Assembly: GCA_030323885.1 (NCBI GenBank)
Contig: CM059194.1
Location: 10,340,963 to 10,404,962, forward strand
DNA: 64,000 bases
Direction of reading: 5' to 3'
DNA from: Branchipolynoe longqiensis
Taxonomy: Eukaryota > Annelida > Polychaeta > Phyllodocida > Polynoidae
The notes under the pieces are model-generated. The model was not told the origin of the DNA, did no database searches, and saw nothing but the letters and a program-made list of their open reading frames with translations. Position 1 is the stretch's first letter. Each line of letters opens with the position of its first letter. Of the stretch, positions 60,751 to 64,000 are shown piece by piece. Position numbers and translations under genes: made by a program.

Positions 60751-61580
60751 CTGGATTGGAGCATAATTTCTGAATTGTGGTTGATTCGATGAGGGGAGCC
60801 GGGTACTCACCACAAACATCACTGACCTACAGACCTCCCCCCCCCCCTACAATGCCATTCGAATTCGCTTGACCGTTGAGACAGAACAATTTAGCGACAA
60901 CCGACTCCACCCCCGTCACCCACAACACACACCTGAGTTATATATGGATCCAAGCGAAAAAGCAAGATGCAGCGAACCAGACAACCCTCACGTCCTGTAG
61001 GTTTTGATTGATTGATTGGTGGTCGCTTTACACCGTGTCGGCAGCATAGGCCATATTCACGGCGAGAAATGTTTGCTTTTTGTTGAAACCATCACTTTTA
61101 CATGTAAAAGCAGACAATCAATTATGTGCCAATTAAATTCATTAAATTAGAAAGCTCACAATCATATATTTGTGGTCAAGGGAAACAAATTCCCATAGAA
61201 AAAGAAAAGTTTTATTAATAATTGATAGAATCTATTTAGTAAACTATATGAGGTGGTACAGTCCAGCTGCCCTCAAAAAGGCTAAGATGTTTTCTTGTTT
61301 TACTTTAGTAAAAAGGTTGCGCATACTGTCTGCAGTGTAGAACTGTTGGCACAGGGCCAAAAGGTCAACGCAACTTAGTAAAATGTGTTTGAGTGTCAGC
61401 GGGGACGGACACCCAATACATTCAGGGGGAGGTTCCCCCTTCTTTTTCTTTCCTTCAGCCTTTCTTTCATCGTTATGATGCCGACATGGGGTTAATTCAA
61501 ATTAGCAATTAATCAATCACTGAATTCCTTCTTTATTCTGTTTTCCCTTTCTTGCTTTCTTTCTCCTTTCGTTTTTCTTT
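60751..61580. other. No gene recognised
   Basis: Mixed sequence with a C run at 60838-60847. GGCCATATTCACGGCGAG at about 61048-61065 is repeated inverted near 37586. Confidence 0.5.
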
Positions 61581-61830
61581 CTTTCTTTCCAAATTATTTA
61601 TTGGTAGACAATGTGCGAAATCGCTACCATTTCTTTCTTTCCAAATTATTTATTCTTAGACAATGTGTGAACTCGCTACAATTTCTTTCTTTCCAAATGA
61701 TTTATTTATAGACAATATCTGAAATCGTTACAATGTCTTTCTTTCCAAATTATTTATTCATAGACAATACCTGAAATTGGTACAATGTATTTCTTTCCAA
61801 ATTATGTATTCATAGGAAATACTTATAATC
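61581..61830. repeat. 52-bp tandem repeat, about 4.6 units
   Basis: TTCTTTCTTTCCAAATTATT...AGACAAT repeats start at 61589, 61641, 61693, 61745 and 61797 (CCAAAT marks), a constant 52-bp period. Confidence 0.93.
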
Positions 61831-62171
61831 AGATGTAAATGTGCATTTCTTTGTATCTTTGCGGTTCATGGCAGCTTAGTCGTGGATTTCACGTCATTAC
61901 ATCCTCACTCAAGTAAAATTCCGGGTGAAGTAAGCAGCCGGTGGTGGTCAGGTGACATCCTGCAAACCTCACACAGACTTACTGCATACCGCAGTGCACC
62001 CCACCTGCCCACCAAGCCGCTCGAGCATCACCCATAGAACCTTCCAGACCGCATGCACCCAACACAATCAGATCCGTTCCATAATATACCCATAATTCTA
62101 GTATTATACGTAGACATCAATTAGTTGAAAGCATCATTTCTTGAATGAATCATTCAGTGAAAGAACAGGTT

Positions 62172-62268
62172 GGTTGTTGGAATGTTTATGTCCTGGCAAC
62201 ATCTGAGGTCATATCAGGACGGGTAGCGACTTGTGACAGTGTGCACCCATGGCGACTTTATAGTGCTG
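62172..62268 (-). mobile_element. SINE-A tail and part of body
   Basis: TTGTTGGAATGTTTATGTCC, GGCAACATCTGAGGTCATAT to TTTATAGTGCTGCC. The rest is missing. Confidence 0.85.
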
Positions 62269-62445
62269 CCTAACGGCTGTGACTTTAGTGTTTGTGAATG
62301 CATAACTTACCCTTCGCAATCTCGTTTGGTAATTTCATCTGCAACAAAAAGGTTCCGAGTGTTTAACAGTTTGCGTTTTATATTGTTGTCTTTATAACTT
62401 TTAACGCCAAGTGATTTAGAGAGCGGCGACGACTTAATGCCAGAA

Positions 62446-62533
62446 ACCGCCGTTGGTGACGCCACTAGCCCCCTGGGTCCGCAGTGACTGTGGCAGACGG
62501 GGGCCAACACGACTGCTCATTGGCTAATAATAA
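62446..62533 (+). repeat. Dispersed repeat paired with 5915-6005
   Basis: GCCGTTGGTGACGCCACTAG to GCTCATTGGCTAATAATAA, a diverged relative of the 5.9-kb repeat. Confidence 0.6.
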
Positions 62534-62540
62534 GTAACTA

Positions 62541-62961
62541 AAGCTAAGATTCCATATGCGGCATGCTGTATGCGAATACGCATGCGGTTTGCAAAATAGA
62601 TAACGATGCGATCTGCGGGGCTTTTTTCTACAAATTTGTGAAGGAAACTCAACGTTCCTGTTTTCCTATGGCAAATGCATTCGCATTCGCATTCACATTC
62701 ACATTCACATTCACATTCGCATCCGCATTTGCATTCTCATTCGCATTCGCATTCTCATTCGCATTCGCATTCACATTCGCTTTCCATTGGCACCGATTGG
62801 TCCATGGGTCGATTCACTTCTCCCATTCGTGTTCACATTTGTATTCGCATCCAGACATATGAAAGCACCAATGTTCATTTAGATGCTTTGCCATCTTTTG
62901 TCGCTTTCGCATTGGCATTGGCATTCGCATACAACATACCACATATATGGAATCTTAGCTT
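62541..62961. mobile_element. Element J, TA-flanked MITE with hexamer expansion
   Basis: 421 bp. TIR AAGCTAAGATTCCATAT (left) and the inverse of the same (right), with TA on both sides (62539-62540, 62962-62963). TGTATGCGAAT is shared sub-terminally. The interior carries a (TTCGCA/TTCACA)n tract at about 62671-62785. Consistent with a Tc1/mariner-type MITE. Confidence 0.85.
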
Positions 62962-63006
62962 TACTAATGCAATAATACAGGCAAATCGTTCCTACCGATG
63001 ACTGAT

Positions 63007-63601
63007 GGGTCGTTCTCTGAAACTGTGAACCACTTTTGTGACATGGAAGCAAAAAGTGAAAACATTACAAATAATAGCAGAAAGCATTACAAATAATAGC
63101 AGTTCTAACCCATATTCATATGAAGGTTTATATGTTGTGGAGATGTCAGAGTTGAACAAATATTATTTTTGATTTTGATGTTATACAAATTAAACAGCCC
63201 ATTAAAATGTCCTACATACCATGAAGATTAAAGACACATTCATAACATCATTTTTAAAATACACATCACATTCAAACTAGATTTCTTTGATTACAGTTAA
63301 GCAAACAAAATGGCTTACAAGAAAAAAGTTGAAACAAAGTTGAAAAAAACCTAGTGTTTGTTAATTTTAGTATAAATGTGTAAATGCGTAAAATTTCGCA
63401 TTTTCACTTCCGGCAAAAAATAATATAAACATACTTTTGATATGTTTTGTGGTTAGAATAAAGACATATAGTATCGCTAACATACTTAGCAATAAAAGGC
63501 AACAATAATTATTTGACTTGCTATTAAAAAAAGAAAAAATGTATTATGTCCCACGTAACATGGATACCAAATATGTGGTACCCAGTTTCAGAGAACGACC
63601 C
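63007..63601. mobile_element. Element K, MITE with GGGTCGTTCTCTGAAACTG ends
   Basis: 595 bp. Left GGGTCGTTCTCTGAAACTG and right CAGTTTCAGAGAACGACCC are perfect inverted repeats of 19 bp, with CCAC/GTGG conserved just inside. The interior is AT-rich with no ORF. No clear target duplication. Confidence 0.85.
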
Positions 63602-63653
63602 TTATACTTGTATAATAATAATACTTACTTTATATGCATTATGTCGATATTGT

Positions 63654-63715
63654 CCATGTTGCGACTGTAACATGAGTAATTCTGGCGCAGAGAGGGGACT
63701 ACTGGTGGCGCCACC
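63654..63715 (-). repeat. Palindrome plus hairpin signature
   Basis: On the minus strand GGTGGCGCCACC (63704-63715) precedes AATTACTCATGTTAC...AACATG (63654-63682). GTAGTTCGAATCC just upstream (63724-63736 region) resembles a tRNA B box, hinting at a SINE-like structure. Confidence 0.6.
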
Positions 63716-63736
63716 TCTCGGATTGGATTCGAACTA

Positions 63737-64000
63737 CAGACCCTAGTGGGTATGCGGAGAACTGGCCCGAACGTCACCTCTCGGCGGGCTACGGCTGACC
63801 AGCACTTAGCCTCAAGACGCCACTCAGACAACACAAGCTGACCCCCATACCTAATTTTCCCCCACACCGACCCACATTCAGGGCAGCGATCGGGGAGGGT
63901 TGAGTGCCTGGAAGACAGGGCAGACCCAGTGGGACCTGGTTTGAAACGATTGTCGTGACTCTGATTGATTAGACTATGACATTAGACAAACGTAATGTTC
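63737..64000. other. No gene recognised
   Basis: Nothing supportable to the end of the window. Confidence 0.5.

Overview
The window is animal nuclear DNA, most likely from a marine lophotrochozoan such as a mollusc. This is inferred from a single-exon peptide-type GPCR, a guanylyl cyclase split by GT-AG introns, tRNA-derived SINEs, and many tyrosine-recombinase retrotransposons (DIRS and Ngaro types). Gene density is very low. I can support only two host genes: a rhodopsin-family GPCR (1228-2712, +) and part of a guanylyl cyclase catalytic domain on the minus strand (exons 59349-59531 and 53966-54132). A 500-N scaffold gap lies at 24928-25427. Nearly everything else is mobile or tandem-repeat DNA.

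Layout. 0.5-5.9 kb: a GC-rich minisatellite, a full-length SINE with a 13-bp target-site duplication, the GPCR, several copies of a TTAA-flanked TIR element (element D), and a 450-bp TIR element (element E). 6.2-10.5 kb: AT hairpins, an old Ngaro-like element on the minus strand that has lost its reverse transcriptase (RT), and a 179-bp duplication. 10.7-14.6 kb: a LINE, two SINE families and a pogo-like MITE. 16.1-18.5 kb: an RTE-like LINE nested in a TIR element. 19.5-24.3 kb: a DIRS-like element (gag, RT/RNase H/MT-like, tyrosine recombinase). 25.4-35.3 kb: two GC-rich Ngaro-type elements, one inserted antisense into the terminal repeat of the other, with a legible A1-ORFs-B1-A2-B2 split direct repeat. 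35.3-38.7 kb: ACGTT-rich repeats and a MITE nested in element E. 39.0-45.7 kb: a 6.7-kb minisatellite with a 12-bp unit and higher-order structure. 46-53 kb: SINEs, hairpin MITEs, a TIR element with an expanded microsatellite, and LINE tails. 53.4-59.5 kb: the cyclase exons, with a tandem array of exon-end/splice-donor copies and a 5.2-kb intron full of repeats. 59.8-64 kb: a solo Ngaro terminal unit, more SINEs, two MITEs and tandem repeats.

The most unusual features are four. First, nine tandem copies of the 3' end of the cyclase exon, most of them carrying a GTAAGT-type donor. Second, the nested Ngaro pair with its solo terminal relative. Third, a recurrent GGTGGYRCCACC palindrome paired with a CATGTTA hairpin, which looks like the signature of an unnamed short element family. 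Fourth, several nested insertions whose empty sites can be read from paralogous copies. Most transposon ORFs carry stops or frameshifts. In the very GC-rich stretches some of these may be assembly errors.
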